A stretch of 64,000 nucleotides of DNA. It comes from Tunturiibacter gelidiferens. Lineage in GTDB: Bacteria; Acidobacteriota; Terriglobia; Terriglobales; Acidobacteriaceae. Shown one piece after another: positions 1-8,592 of this stretch (the first letter of the stretch is position 1; each line of letters opens with the position of its first letter). The stretch spans positions 2,108,001-2,172,000 of the forward strand of contig NZ_JACCCV010000001.1 in assembly GCF_013410115.1 (NCBI RefSeq), written 5' to 3'. A model generated the notes under the pieces. That model did not search any database and had not been told where the DNA came from. It saw nothing but the letters and a program-made list of their open reading frames with translations. Both the position numbers and the translations under genes were made by a program.

Positions 1-81
1 ATCGCTGCATCATGGTCGAACACCGCTACCTGGCACCCAGATGACAACACCCCACGTCGATACCCCTACAATTGGAACTGA
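1..81 (+). CDS. C-terminal tail of an upstream gene (partial)
   Basis: An open frame enters from the left edge and ends in TGA at 79-81, directly before the ATG of the DsbD-like gene. The 26 visible codons end in YPYNWN and contain no recognisable motif. The TGA-ATG junction would fit translational coupling, but 26 codons cannot prove coding. Function unknown. Confidence 0.35.
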   Translation: MAASWSNTATWHPDDNTPRRYPYNWN

Positions 82-2187
82 ATGACTAACGTACGCAAAC
101 TATCCGCACTTCTGGCCCTCGCCTGCGCCCTCCTCCTCCAGACACCCGCGCACGCCCAGCTCCAGGTCGTCGGCGACGGCGGCCCCGGCCCCGTCAAAGC
201 CCAGCATCTCACAGCGGAACTCGTCTCTCTCTCCCCCAGCATCGCCCCCGGCGGCACCGTCCAGGTTGGCCTCGTCCTCACCCTCGAAGAGCACTGGCAC
301 GTCTACTGGATCAACGCCGGCGACTCCGGCGAGCCACCCAAAATCACCTGGACCCTCCCCGAAGGCATCACCGTCGGCCCCATGCTCTTTCCCATCCCCA
401 GCCGCCTTCCGCTCGGTCCGCTCATGGACTTCGGCTACGAAGACGAGGTCGCCTTCCCCGTCCAACTCACCGCCGCCGACTCCCTCAAGCCCGGCCCCGT
501 CCACCTCGACGCCAAGGTCAGCTGGCTCGTCTGCCGCGAGGTCTGCATCCCCGGAAAAGCCCACCTCGGCCTCAACCTCAACGTCGTCCCCGGAGCCCCT
601 CCAGCACAGCCTGTCGGCCCTGTAGGCGAAGCCCTCAGCCTCATCCCCAAGCCCCTCCCCGCTGACGCTAAACTCACCATCACCGGCGGCAAGACCGACT
701 TTGTCTTCAACCTCGTCACCGGCGGCCGCGAGACCAACGCCGAGTTCTACCCCGCCGATCAGGATCAGATCGCAAACGCCGCCCCGCAGGAGATCGAGCC
801 CACCTCAGACGGTGTTCGCCTCCGTATCCGCCGCTCCGAAGACCTCAAAACCCTGCCCGCCCAGCTCCACGGCGTCATCAAGCTCTCCGACACCGAAGCC
901 TACGAGATCACCGCCCCCGTCACCCCCGGCGAAGTCGCTCCCTCACCCGGCAGCAAAATCCCCGGAGCCCCGGCCACCAGCAGCGTTACCACACTCAGCG
1001 CCATCGGCCTGGCATTTATAGGCGGCATCATCCTCAACCTGATGCCCTGTGTCTTCCCGGTTCTCTTTCTCAAGGGTCTTGCCCTGGTGCAGTCCTCTGG
1101 CGAAGAGCGCAGCCGTCTCCGCAGCCACGGCATCGTTTACACACTCGGCATCCTGGTCTCCTTCTGGATCATCGTCGCCGTTCTGCTCATCCTCCGAGCC
1201 ACCGGCAGCCAGGCCGGATGGGGCTTCCAGCTTCAATCCCCAACCTTCATCGCCGTCCTCGCCGCGGGCCTCTTCTTCTTCGCGCTCTCTCTCGCCGGCC
1301 AGTTCGACCTCGGCCTCTCCCTCACAAGCGTAGGCGGCGGCCTCGCACAGAAGCAGGGATACACCGGCAGCTTCTTCACCGGTGTTCTCGCCACCATCGT
1401 CGCCACCCCCTGCACCGCGCCGCTCATGGGAGCCGCCATCGGCTTCGCCCTCGCCCAACCCGCCGGAGTCACCTTCGCCGTCTTTACCGCCCTCGGCCTC
1501 GGCCTCGCCACACCTTACCTCCTCCTCAGCTTCCAACCCGCATGGACACGCATCCTCCCTCGTCCCGGCGCATGGATGGAGATTCTCAAACAGCTCACCG
1601 CCGTCCCTCTCTTCGTCACCGCAATCTGGCTCGCCTGGGTCTACGGAAACCTCCACAGCGGCAATAGCCAGGGCGTCGACCATCTCACCCGGCTCCTCTG
1701 GTGCTTCCTCGCCTTGGCCATAGCAGGCTGGGCGCTCGGCAAATGGCCCGCAAGCTGGAAGAGCGCCATCGCGGCCCTCCTCATCGCCGCCCTCGGCCTG
1801 GCCATCCCTCTCTATCAACCGAAGGACACCACCCTTGTCTGGGCCCCCTACTCGCAACAAGCACTCGATCAAGCCCGCGCAGCCGGCCATCCCGTCTTCA
1901 TCGACTTCACCGCCGCCTGGTGTCTCAGCTGTCAGGTCAACGAGCGCGCCGTACTCAAATCCGCCGACGTCCAGCGCCAGTTCAGCAAAAATAACGTCAC
2001 CCTCCTCAAAGCCGACTGGACCCAGTACGACCCCGAGATCACCAAGCAACTCGCCTCGGTCAATCGCAGCGGCGTTCCCACCTACGTTATCTATCCCGCG
2101 ATGAAGAACTCCTCCGCCGACGTACTCCCCGAACTACTCACGAAAGACATCGTCCTCACCGCCCTCGAAAAGGACGTGAAACCATGA
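82..2187 (+). CDS. dsbD: DsbD-type thiol:disulfide interchange protein
   Basis: Transmembrane reductant conduit that carries electrons from cytoplasmic thioredoxin to periplasmic disulfide proteins. It has a signal peptide (about 1-25), an N-terminal periplasmic DsbD-alpha-like domain with a Cys pair (C151, C155 in CREVC), a multi-helix core from about 300 to 590 with the two membrane cysteines of the family (C323 in MPCVFP, C444 in TPCTAP), and a C-terminal thioredoxin domain with CLSC (C614, C617). All three cysteine pairs are present, so it is probably functional. The 701-residue length is above that of E. coli DsbD because the alpha domain is longer. The stop overlaps the next start (ATGA), implying an operon with the NTF2-like gene. 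Cytochrome c biogenesis is an alternative role. Confidence 0.9.
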   Translation: MTNVRKLSALLALACALLLQTPAHAQLQVVGDGGPGPVKAQHLTAELVSLSPSIAPGGTVQVGLVLTLEEHWHVYWINAGDSGEPPKITWTLPEGITVGPMLFPIPSRLPLGPLMDFGYEDEVAFPVQLTAADSLKPGPVHLDAKVSWLVCREVCIPGKAHLGLNLNVVPGAPPAQPVGPVGEALSLIPKPLPADAKLTITGGKTDFVFNLVTGGRETNAEFYPADQDQIANAAPQEIEPTSDGVRLRIRRSEDLKTLPAQLHGVIKLSDTEAYEITAPVTPGEVAPSPGSKIPGAPATSSVTTLSAIGLAFIGGIILNLMPCVFPVLFLKGLALVQSSGEERSRLRSHGIVYTLGILVSFWIIVAVLLILRATGSQAGWGFQLQSPTFIAVLAAGLFFFALSLAGQFDLGLSLTSVGGGLAQKQGYTGSFFTGVLATIVATPCTAPLMGAAIGFALAQPAGVTFAVFTALGLGLATPYLLLSFQPAWTRILPRPGAWMEILKQLTAVPLFVTAIWLAWVYGNLHSGNSQGVDHLTRLLWCFLALAIAGWALGKWPASWKSAIAALLIAALGLAIPLYQPKDTTLVWAPYSQQALDQARAAGHPVFIDFTAAWCLSCQVNERAVLKSADVQRQFSKNNVTLLKADWTQYDPEITKQLASVNRSGVPTYVIYPAMKNSSADVLPELLTKDIVLTALEKDVKP

Positions 2188-2594
2188 CCTCGCAACCCGC
2201 CGATTACAAATCATCCGACGAGCAAAAGATCCGCGCCCTCATCGATGCCTGGGGTGAAGCCTCCGAAGCCGGAGACCTCACCGCCCAGATGCAGCTCATG
2301 ACCGAAGATGTAGTCTTCCTCACCTCCGGCAGCGCGCCCATGCGCCGCAAGCAGTTCGCTGAAGCCTTCTCTGCCATGATCGCGATAGTTCATCTCACCT
2401 GCCGCTCCAACGTGCAGGAGATCACCATCAGCGGCGACCTCGCTCTCTGCTGGAACCTCCTCGAGGTCTCCTTCATTCCCGTCGAAGGCGGCGAAACTCG
2501 TAAGCACGCGGGCAACGTCCTCACCGCCCTCCGCCGCGGCTCCGACGGCCAGTGGCGCATCTGGCGCGACGCCAACCTCCTAACCCTCGCCTGA
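2184..2594 (+). CDS. NTF2-like / SnoaL-like (DUF4440-type) protein
   Basis: A 136-residue cystatin-fold protein starting within the last codons of the DsbD-like gene (4-bp overlap). It matches the pattern of the SgcJ/EcaC-type NTF2 superfamily: an N-terminal helix (EQKIRALIDAWGEASEAGD), a segment TAQMQLMTEDVVFLTSG, and a closing strand ending in WRIWRDANLL. These domains are often small enzymes or binding modules, so the substrate cannot be inferred. No signal peptide is seen, so it is probably cytoplasmic although its partner gene acts at the membrane. Confidence 0.75.
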   Translation: MTSQPADYKSSDEQKIRALIDAWGEASEAGDLTAQMQLMTEDVVFLTSGSAPMRRKQFAEAFSAMIAIVHLTCRSNVQEITISGDLALCWNLLEVSFIPVEGGETRKHAGNVLTALRRGSDGQWRIWRDANLLTLA

Positions 2595-2740
2595 TCACCG
2601 CATCCGCTCAGTCGAGCGAATCCAACACATCTTCAATACTTCAGCGTCTAAACACCCAAGGTCTGGCGAATCTCGTATCACTGTTTGCTGGCCTCGTTTG
2701 CTAGCCTCGATATGGCCATCCGCAGTCGTGGAGGTGTCCC

Positions 2741-3352
2741 TTGAACATCAAGCCACAACGCAATCTCATCTTCGCCTTGGCCTTCCTCATCGGCGTTCCT
2801 GCATTCGCGGTCGTCCCCGGCACTCCCGCGCCCGACTTCAAAGGCACCGACTCCAACGGCATCCAGCACACACTCTCCGAATACCGCGGCAAGTTCGTTG
2901 TGCTCGAATGGGCCAACCAGGGCTGTCCCTTCGATCGCAAACACTACCTCAGCGGCAGCATGGAGTCGCAGCAGCGCGATTGGACCGCCAAGGGTGTTGT
3001 CTGGCTCTCCGTCATCTCCTCTGCGCCCGGCCAGCAGGGCTACGTCACCCCCGCGCAAGAGAACACCTATCTCAAGACCATGCACGCCGCACCCACCGCC
3101 GCCCTTCTCGATCCCGACGGCGCCATCGGCCGCCTCTACGGAGCCAAAACCACCCCGCACATCTTCGTCATCGACCCCACCGGCAAGCTCATCTACCAAG
3201 GAGCCATCGACGACAAGCCAACCACAGACCAGGAAGACCTCAAAGGCGCGCGCAACTACCTCAACGAAACCCTAACCGCCGCCATGTCCGGCAAACCCTT
3301 GCAGATCGAGAGCACCCGCCCCTACGGCTGCTCCGTCAAATACGCCCACTAA
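2741..3352 (+). CDS. Peroxiredoxin-like (PRX_like1/AhpC-TSA) exported protein
   Basis: A thioredoxin-fold redoxin of 203 residues. TTG at 2741 is chosen as start because GGAGG at 2730-2734 sits 6 bases before it and no ATG precedes the signal peptide (about 1-23, ending FAVVPG). The core begins APDFKGTDSNG. C62 lies in GCPFDRKHY, the peroxidatic-type motif of the PRX_like1 group, and C197 lies in a C-terminal PYGCSVKY motif typical of the same group. The location is probably periplasmic. Together with the upstream DsbD-like reductase it suggests an envelope thiol-redox module, although 150 bases separate the genes and cotranscription is unproven. Confidence 0.8.
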   Translation: MNIKPQRNLIFALAFLIGVPAFAVVPGTPAPDFKGTDSNGIQHTLSEYRGKFVVLEWANQGCPFDRKHYLSGSMESQQRDWTAKGVVWLSVISSAPGQQGYVTPAQENTYLKTMHAAPTAALLDPDGAIGRLYGAKTTPHIFVIDPTGKLIYQGAIDDKPTTDQEDLKGARNYLNETLTAAMSGKPLQIESTRPYGCSVKYAH

Positions 3353-3361
3353 CGAAATGGG

Positions 3362-3871
3362 TCAGCCAATGAAATCGATGAATCTTCCGTCGGGAGTTCG
3401 GACCATATATTTCGAGCCGGGATTCTCATCTCTGAGGTTAGCTATGACCTCATCTATTCGGCGAAAGCTTCCAAGTAGGCTTGCTTCATCGAAATTTGGC
3501 CAGTAGTCAGATTCATCCACAAGGATGAATTCGACGAAATGCGGCTTTAGCTCTTCAATAAGATCGATCAACGCGATGTGTATATCGGGCCCAGCAAACT
3601 GCGTTTTGGTGTAGTCCTGACAATAAAGCGATGCGTCGAATTCGAGCGTAAACGGTTCGCAATAGGGATGCGGATTGAGCTTTATCCCGTAGACAGGACC
3701 GTCATACAAGATGGACTCCTCTTCAATGACCCTCTCAAGATGCTTTTTTGATTCGGATATAGTTTCTAGCGGCCATGCGTGTTTTTTCGCAAAGACAGTT
3801 GCGATGTCACGGACCGTACCGTAAGCCATCTCATCCTTCAGGCGGCCTTGATAATGAATTGTTACACCCAT
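3362..3871 (-). CDS. Conserved hypothetical protein
   Basis: A 169-residue acidic, soluble protein with no signal peptide, membrane segment or motif that I recognise. It begins MGVTIHYQGRLKDEM and ends DGRFIDFIG. A GGAGA ribosome-binding site precedes the ATG. By eye its base composition is clearly more AT-rich than the neighbouring genes, consistent with a recent arrival. It converges with the peroxiredoxin-like gene and lies 21 bases downstream of the VOC gene on the same strand. Confidence 0.65.
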   Translation of the reverse strand: MGVTIHYQGRLKDEMAYGTVRDIATVFAKKHAWPLETISESKKHLERVIEEESILYDGPVYGIKLNPHPYCEPFTLEFDASLYCQDYTKTQFAGPDIHIALIDLIEELKPHFVEFILVDESDYWPNFDEASLLGSFRRIDEVIANLRDENPGSKYMVRTPDGRFIDFIG

Positions 3872-3892
3872 TAATTCTGTCTCCGAGAACCG

Positions 3893-4348
3893 TTAGATCT
3901 TGAACCAAACCCGCGCAGCCTCTTTCAACTGGTCTTCGCTCAGCGAAATCTTCGTGTGCCCCACCGACCACTTATGCCCGAACGGGTCCTGAAACTGCCC
4001 GTAACGGTCGCCCCAGAACTGGTCGGCCAACGGCATCGTCACGATCACGCCATTCTCTACCGCACGCTCCCAGAACCGGTCCACATCGGCCATCTGCAAA
4101 TGGATCGTAACCGGCGACCCGCCCAGGGCCTGTGGTGTCGAAGGCTTGCCGCCCATCGTCTCCGAGAAGTCATCCGAAAGCATGACGCTTCCGTCATTGA
4201 TCACGAGATGCGCATGAGTAATCTTGGTCGACTCCGGCGCGTGGTGCCGCACAATCTCCAACGCCCCCAGTGCGGCCTTGTAAAAGTCGATAGCAGCAGC
4301 GGCATCGGGCACAACGAGATAGGGAATAACCGGCGGATACGATTCCAA
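3893..4348 (-). CDS. VOC-family (PhnB/glyoxalase-like) protein
   Basis: A 151-residue vicinal-oxygen-chelate protein: PYLVVPDAAAAIDFYKAALG is the usual opening of the PhnB-like subgroup, and RYGQFQDPFGHKWSVG is the usual closing. The start is TTG at 4348, supported by GAGGTG 5 bases upstream in the minus-strand direction. Members include glyoxalases, antibiotic-binding proteins and enzymes of unknown function. The substrate is not predictable here. Confidence 0.85.
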   Translation of the reverse strand: MESYPPVIPYLVVPDAAAAIDFYKAALGALEIVRHHAPESTKITHAHLVINDGSVMLSDDFSETMGGKPSTPQALGGSPVTIHLQMADVDRFWERAVENGVIVTMPLADQFWGDRYGQFQDPFGHKWSVGHTKISLSEDQLKEAARVWFKI

Positions 4349-4394
4349 GCAGCACCTCGGAAGAGTCGTTGATGAGTCCAGCTAAACTACCACG

Positions 4395-5747
4395 TCAGGG
4401 CTTCCGCTTTCGTCCCTTGATCTGTGAAATCTCATCCATCCGCTGCGCCAGCAGCTTCTCCCGCCCCTCATTGGTCGGATGATAGTAGCGCCGCCCCGCC
4501 AACCCCGCCGGCAGACACTCCATATCCGCCACACGCCCCTCCACATCATGCGCGTACTGATAGTCCTTGCCGTAGTCGAGCGACTTCATCAACTTCGTCG
4601 GAGCATTCCGCAGATGCAGCGGCACCGGCTCCGCAGCCGTCGCTTCAATATCCGCCTTCACCGCACCATAAGCCGTATAAACCGCATTCGACTTCGGAGC
4701 CAGCGCCAGATACACCACCGCCTGAGCCAACGCCAGCTCTCCCTCCGGATGCCCCAGAAAGTGCATCGCATCCCGCGCGCTCAAACAAAGATTCAAAGCC
4801 TCCGGAGCCGCCAGCCCAATATCCTCCACCGCCATCCGCACTATCCGTCGCGCACAGTACATTGGATCTTCGCCAGCCTCCAACATCCGTCCCAGCCAGT
4901 ACATCGCCGCATCCGGGTCCGAGTTCCTCACGCTCTTATGCAGCGCCGAGATGATGTCGTAGTGCTGCTCCCCCTTCTTGTCATAGAGCAACACCCTTCG
5001 CTGCAAAGCCTCCGCCGCCAGCGCCTTCGTAATCAGCTTCTCTCTGCGCCCCCCTGGTTCCAGGGAGACAGCAAGCTTCGCCGCCACATCCAGCGCATTC
5101 AGTGCATTCCGAGCATCGCCACTCGAGTAAGAAGCAATCGTAGCCAGCGCGTCATCATCCGCTTCAACCCCACTCGCAAGCCCATGCGCAACATCCACCA
5201 GCGCGCGACGAAGCAGCCCCACAATCTGCTCCTCCGTCAGCGCCACCAGCGTATAAACCCTGCACCGCGACAGCAGCGCCGCATTAATCTCAAACGAAGG
5301 ATTCTCCGTCGTAGCTCCGATCAACCGAATCGTTCCCCGCTCCACATAAGGCAGAAATGCATCCTGCTGCGCCTTGTTGAAACGATGAATCTCATCCACA
5401 AACAGAATCGTCCGCGAGCCGAAGCTCGCCGCCTTCTCCGCCTCCACCATCACGTTCTTAATCTCTTTGATCCCACTCAACACCGCAGAGAACTCAATAA
5501 AGCTGGCCTGCGTCATCTGCGCAATAATCTTCGCCAGCGTAGTCTTCCCCGTGCCCGGAGGCCCCCAGAAGATCATCGACGTAGGATCATCCCCTTCAAT
5601 CGCCAACCGCAGCGGCTTGCCTGGCCCCAACAGATGCTCCTGCCCGACATACTCCGCAAGCGTCCGCGGCCGCATCCTCTCCGCCAACGGCGCTTGCCGC
5701 CCACGCGCAGCCGGAGCGGCCATCGGACTAGCATCAAACAAACTCAT
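4395..5747 (-). CDS. rarA: Replication-associated recombination protein A (RarA/MgsA)
   Basis: AAA+ ATPase of the RarA/MgsA/WRNIP1 family, which acts at stalled replication forks. Of 450 residues, Walker A GPPGTGKT is at 62-69, Walker [10 protein letters not shown] near 115-123, sensor 1 [11 protein letters not shown] near 145, and the C-terminal tetramerisation region contains [13 protein letters not shown] and YAHD. The length matches the family. The start has a GGGAGAGGA ribosome-binding site directly upstream. It is followed on the same strand, after a repeat-bearing gap, by the RNA methyltransferase gene. Confidence 0.95.
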   Translation of the reverse strand: MSLFDASPMAAPAARGRQAPLAERMRPRTLAEYVGQEHLLGPGKPLRLAIEGDDPTSMIFWGPPGTGKTTLAKIIAQMTQASFIEFSAVLSGIKEIKNVMVEAEKAASFGSRTILFVDEIHRFNKAQQDAFLPYVERGTIRLIGATTENPSFEINAALLSRCRVYTLVALTEEQIVGLLRRALVDVAHGLASGVEADDDALATIASYSSGDARNALNALDVAAKLAVSLEPGGRREKLITKALAAEALQRRVLLYDKKGEQHYDIISALHKSVRNSDPDAAMYWLGRMLEAGEDPMYCARRIVRMAVEDIGLAAPEALNLCLSARDAMHFLGHPEGELALAQAVVYLALAPKSNAVYTAYGAVKADIEATAAEPVPLHLRNAPTKLMKSLDYGKDYQYAHDVEGRVADMECLPAGLAGRRYYHPTNEGREKLLAQRMDEISQIKGRKRKP

Positions 5748-5827
5748 TCCTCTCCCTCACTCCCTGCCGCTACGATCTTTTCCCAAATCTCAACAACTAG
5801 TCGTCATCTCAACCTCAGCAAAATCAT

Positions 5828-5893
5828 CGTCATCTCGACCGGAGGCGGCGTACTTTGCCGCCGCAGTGGAGAGACCCCCGTATTTGGTCTTTG
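5828..5893 (+). repeat. Family B structured repeat, copy 1 (short form)
   Basis: Begins CGTCATCTCGACCG and ends GAGACCCCCGTATTTGG, with a hairpin GGCGGC (5844-5849) / GCCGCC (5857-5862) before CAGTGGA. The flanks match the copies at 8481, 11179 and 62166, but the stem sequence differs. The loop has diverged from the other three copies. Confidence 0.75.
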
Positions 5894-5922
5894 TTGTCGT
5901 CTGCTCCGCGATATCGGACATA

Positions 5923-6765
5923 TCAAACATCCCTCTGTCGACTTGCCTCATACAACAACAGGCTACCCGCCACCGCAGCATTCAAGCTCTCCACCGGCCC
6001 GGGGCAGGGAATCGTTACCCGCCCATCGCACATCTCCAACCACTCCGCCGCCAACCCACTCCCTTCATTCCCGATCATCACCGCGCAATCCACCGCAAAA
6101 TCCATCTCCCGCGCCGCAACCACGCCAAAATCCTCCACCCCCACAGCAGCAATCAGCCGAACCCCACGCCCCTTCAACTCCGCAACCTCAGCAGCCGTCA
6201 CCCCAACCACCGGCACACGAAACACACTCCCCACGCTGGCCCGCAGCGCCTTCTGATTCCACGCACTCACTGTCCCCGGCGTCGTCAACACCCCACTCGC
6301 CCCAAACGCCTCCGCCGACCGCACCAGAGTCCCCAGATTCCCCGGATCCTGCACTCCCGCCGCAATCAAAATCAAAGCGGCCCCCGAGCCTTCAAACAAA
6401 TCCGCCAAAGTCCTCACAGGCGGCACCATCAAAGCCGCCACCCCCTGCGGCGACTGAGTCTCCACCACGCTCCCGAACACCTCCTCCGTCAGCCGCAGCA
6501 CCTCAACCCCACGCGGTACAACCCCCGGCACCGTCCGCCGCTCACTCACAAACACCGTCTTCAGCACCATCCCGCTCCGCAGAGCCTCTTCAAGCAGATG
6601 ATCACCTTCAATCGCGACCATCCCGCCACTCAACCGCGCATGGCCCTGAAACGCCGCCCGCAGCTGCTTCACCCGCGCATTCGCCCTGCTCGAAACCACC
6701 AACTCCGGAGTCTGCATCTCCCCAAATCTTACGCCGACCCTCTTCTCCGTCCGCTCCACTGTCAT
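5923..6765 (-). CDS. TrmH/SpoU-family RNA 2'-O-methyltransferase
   Basis: SPOUT-class SAM-dependent rRNA or tRNA ribose methyltransferase. An N-terminal substrate-binding segment (SSRANARVKQLRAAF, then EGDHLLEEAL) precedes the SPOUT domain with the three usual motifs: QDPGNLGTLVRSAEAFG, VMIGNEGSGL and IPCPGPVESLNAAVA. ATG at 6765 is proposed. GTG at 6774 and ATG at 6717 are also possible, and none has a clear ribosome-binding site. The exact RNA target is unknown; the architecture resembles RlmB/TsnR-type enzymes. Confidence 0.88.
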   Translation of the reverse strand: MTVERTEKRVGVRFGEMQTPELVVSSRANARVKQLRAAFQGHARLSGGMVAIEGDHLLEEALRSGMVLKTVFVSERRTVPGVVPRGVEVLRLTEEVFGSVVETQSPQGVAALMVPPVRTLADLFEGSGAALILIAAGVQDPGNLGTLVRSAEAFGASGVLTTPGTVSAWNQKALRASVGSVFRVPVVGVTAAEVAELKGRGVRLIAAVGVEDFGVVAAREMDFAVDCAVMIGNEGSGLAAEWLEMCDGRVTIPCPGPVESLNAAVAGSLLLYEASRQRDV

Positions 6766-6859
6766 TGAGCCCACAGAGGCGGTATGCTAAGGTGCGAGAC
6801 TGCGGCATCGCAGCAGAACCCGGCCCCAGCGGACGGACTTACCGGCACAGGAGCAAGAT

Positions 6860-7504
6860 TTGACGGCCGAAACACTCCGTATCCATCCCGACGAGCCCGA
6901 ACCAGCGCTCATCGAATACGTCGTCGCCAGCCTCAACAACGGCAACGTCGTCGCCCTCCCCACCGACACCTTCTACGGTCTCGCCGTCGATCCCGTCAAT
7001 CTCCAGGCCGTCGATCGCATCTACGACCTCAAAGCCCGCGCTCGCCACAAACCACTCTCCCTTCTCATCGCCGAGGTAGCCCAGGCCTACGAGCTCGCCC
7101 GCCAGCTCGACTCCGCCTTCGACCGCCTCGCCGAAAAGTTCTGGCCCGGCCCCCTGACCATCGTCGTCAAAGCAGGCTCCAGGCTTCCCCTCCGCGTCAC
7201 CGCCAACACCGGCAACCTTGCCCTCCGCGTCCCCGAAGCCGCCATCCCTCGCGCCGTCGTCAGCCGCCTGGGCCTGCCCATCACCGCTACCTCCGCCAAC
7301 CTCGCCGGCTTTCCCGAGTGCGCCTACGCCAGCGGCGTCCTCGAGCAGCTCGGCGACAAGATCCCCCTCATCGTCGACGGCGGCCCCACCGCCCGCACCA
7401 CCGCCACCACCATCGTCGATCTCTCCGGCGGCGGCAACTCCTGGATGATCCTCCGCGAAGGAGCCATCCCCACCCACGAGATCGCCCTCGCCCTCCAGCA
7501 CTAG
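6860..7504 (+). CDS. tsaC: L-threonylcarbamoyladenylate synthase (Sua5/YrdC/TsaC)
   Basis: Catalyses the first step of tRNA t6A37 synthesis, making threonylcarbamoyl-AMP from threonine, bicarbonate and ATP. The 214-residue protein has the YrdC core: GNVVALPTDTFYGLAVD near 28-44, KARARHKPLSLLI, a WPGPLTIVVKA segment, and PITATSANLAG with a final VDGG. It lacks the extra C-terminal Sua5 domain. The start is TTG at 6860, preceded by AGGAG about 7 bases upstream; no better ATG exists in frame. Confidence 0.9.
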   Translation: MTAETLRIHPDEPEPALIEYVVASLNNGNVVALPTDTFYGLAVDPVNLQAVDRIYDLKARARHKPLSLLIAEVAQAYELARQLDSAFDRLAEKFWPGPLTIVVKAGSRLPLRVTANTGNLALRVPEAAIPRAVVSRLGLPITATSANLAGFPECAYASGVLEQLGDKIPLIVDGGPTARTTATTIVDLSGGGNSWMILREGAIPTHEIALALQH

Positions 7505-7530
7505 CGATTTATCTCCTCCCCCACCCTCTA

Positions 7531-7589
7531 CAACTTTTGCATCGAGCCTCACGGGTCCGACCCTGTAGACTAGCTCGATGCAAAAGTTG
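7531..7589. promoter_or_regulatory. 17-bp perfect inverted repeat with nested palindrome
   Basis: Arms at 7531-7547 and 7573-7589 are perfectly complementary (CAACTTTTGCATCGAGC and its complement), separated by 25 bases that hold a second palindrome GGGTC-C-GACCC at 7553-7563. It lies between tsaC and the DUF218 gene. No T-tract follows, so it is not a standard terminator. An operator or structured leader is possible. ATG at 7578 in the right arm opens an eight-codon frame ending TAG at 7602-7604. Confidence 0.6.
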
Positions 7590-7635
7590 AACTCTCTGGC
7601 ATAGCCTTGGGCCTTCGCACGCTCTCTGGACAAAC

Positions 7636-8310
7636 ATGATCGCGCCTCAATCCAATCTGCGCAGCAGAAGCACAACCCGCGGTCTCCTCCTGCGCCGCCT
7701 CTTCGCGCTTTTGCTCATCATCGCCACAGCCTGGTGCATCTGGGTCTACGTGCAGATCGACACCGTCGCCCATCAGGACAACGCGCAGCCCGCCGACGCC
7801 ATCGCCGTCTTCGGAGCGGCGGAGTATCTCGGCCATCCATCCCCCGTCCTTCACGCTCGTCTCGACCACGCCGTCGAGCTCTACCGCAAACAGATCGCCC
7901 CGCTCGTCATCACCCTCGGCGGCGGCACCGACAAAGACTCCGGCAACACCGAAGGCGGCGTCGGCCGCGACTACCTCCTCGCCAACGGCATACCCTTCGC
8001 CAACATCATCGCCGAAACCCGCTCCATCGACACCGAGCAGCAGGTCCACCGCCTCGCCGCCATCGCCCGCGAAAATAATCTCCACCACATCGTCGTCGTC
8101 TCCGACGGCACCCATCTCTTCCGCATCCGCCAACTCTGCGAAGACGCCGGTCTCGACGTCTACACCTCACCGCGCCCCCTGCTCGGCCACATCAGCAACT
8201 ACGACCTCACCATGCGTTATGTGCACGAGATCATCAGCTACACGGCCCTCCGGCTGAATGTGAACGTAAGCTTCCTGCACAGCTGGCTCGAAGGCAAACC
8301 CGACGTCTAG
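7636..8310 (+). CDS. YdcF/SanA-like DUF218 membrane protein
   Basis: A 224-residue protein with one N-terminal membrane anchor (about 20-42, LLRRLFALLLIIATAWCIWV) followed by a DUF218 domain: ADAIAVFGAAEY, a LDHAVELYR helix, ITLGGGTDKDSG, ETRSIDTEQQVHRLA and VVVSDGTHLFRI. DUF218 proteins of the SanA/ElyC type are linked to envelope integrity. The domain should face the periplasm. No neighbouring envelope operon is evident. Confidence 0.85.
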   Translation: MIAPQSNLRSRSTTRGLLLRRLFALLLIIATAWCIWVYVQIDTVAHQDNAQPADAIAVFGAAEYLGHPSPVLHARLDHAVELYRKQIAPLVITLGGGTDKDSGNTEGGVGRDYLLANGIPFANIIAETRSIDTEQQVHRLAAIARENNLHHIVVVSDGTHLFRIRQLCEDAGLDVYTSPRPLLGHISNYDLTMRYVHEIISYTALRLNVNVSFLHSWLEGKPDV

Positions 8311-8340
8311 TTTGCTGCTGCCTTTGTCGTCGCCGTTGCC

Positions 8341-8460
8341 GCTGTTGTTGCTTGTCCCTTTGTTGTCATCCCGTGGGGATCTGCTTCTGCTGCTGCTGCC
8401 TTTGTCGTTGCTTGTCCCTTTGTTGTCATCCCACAGGGATCTGCTTCTGCTGTTACCTTT
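8341..8460 (+). repeat. 60-bp tandem duplication carrying GTCATCCC...GGGATCTGC units
   Basis: Positions 8341-8400 and 8401-8460 are two copies of a 60-bp pyrimidine-rich unit containing TTGTTGTCATCCC, four variable bases, then GGGATCTGCTTCTGCTG. The ATCCC/GGGAT arms form a small hairpin. A third related unit lies at 59086. The motif resembles the family A repeat after tlyA. Confidence 0.75.
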
Positions 8461-8480
8461 TCTTCCTAACTCACAGACTC

Positions 8481-8545
8481 CGTCATCTCGACCGAAGCAA
8501 TCGACAGCTTCACCGTCGGTTGCGCAGTGGAGAGACCCCCGTATT
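8481..8545 (+). repeat. Family B structured repeat, copy 2 (short form)
   Basis: Flanks are CGTCATCTCGACCGAA and GCAGTGGAGAGACCCCCGTA. The stem is GCAATCGAC (8497-8505) with GTCGGTTGC (8515-8523): nine pairs including one G-T wobble. The nine-base loop AGCTTCACC matches copies 3 and 4 except at pyrimidine positions. Confidence 0.8.
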
Positions 8546-8592
8546 CCTCTTCAAGTTTGTAGAAGCCAAATAGAAGCCCAACATGAGCACTC

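Noticed and set aside
943..2049. 368-codon minus-strand frame opposite the DsbD-like gene
   Set aside because: The translation is dominated by Gly, Glu, Asp and Ala as expected from the antisense of a GC3-rich gene; the plus strand carries a complete DsbD domain set.
4479..6863. 794-codon plus-strand frame opposite rarA and the methyltransferase
   Set aside because: Composed of Arg/His/Pro/Ser-rich low-complexity residues without a domain; both minus-strand genes have full family motifs.
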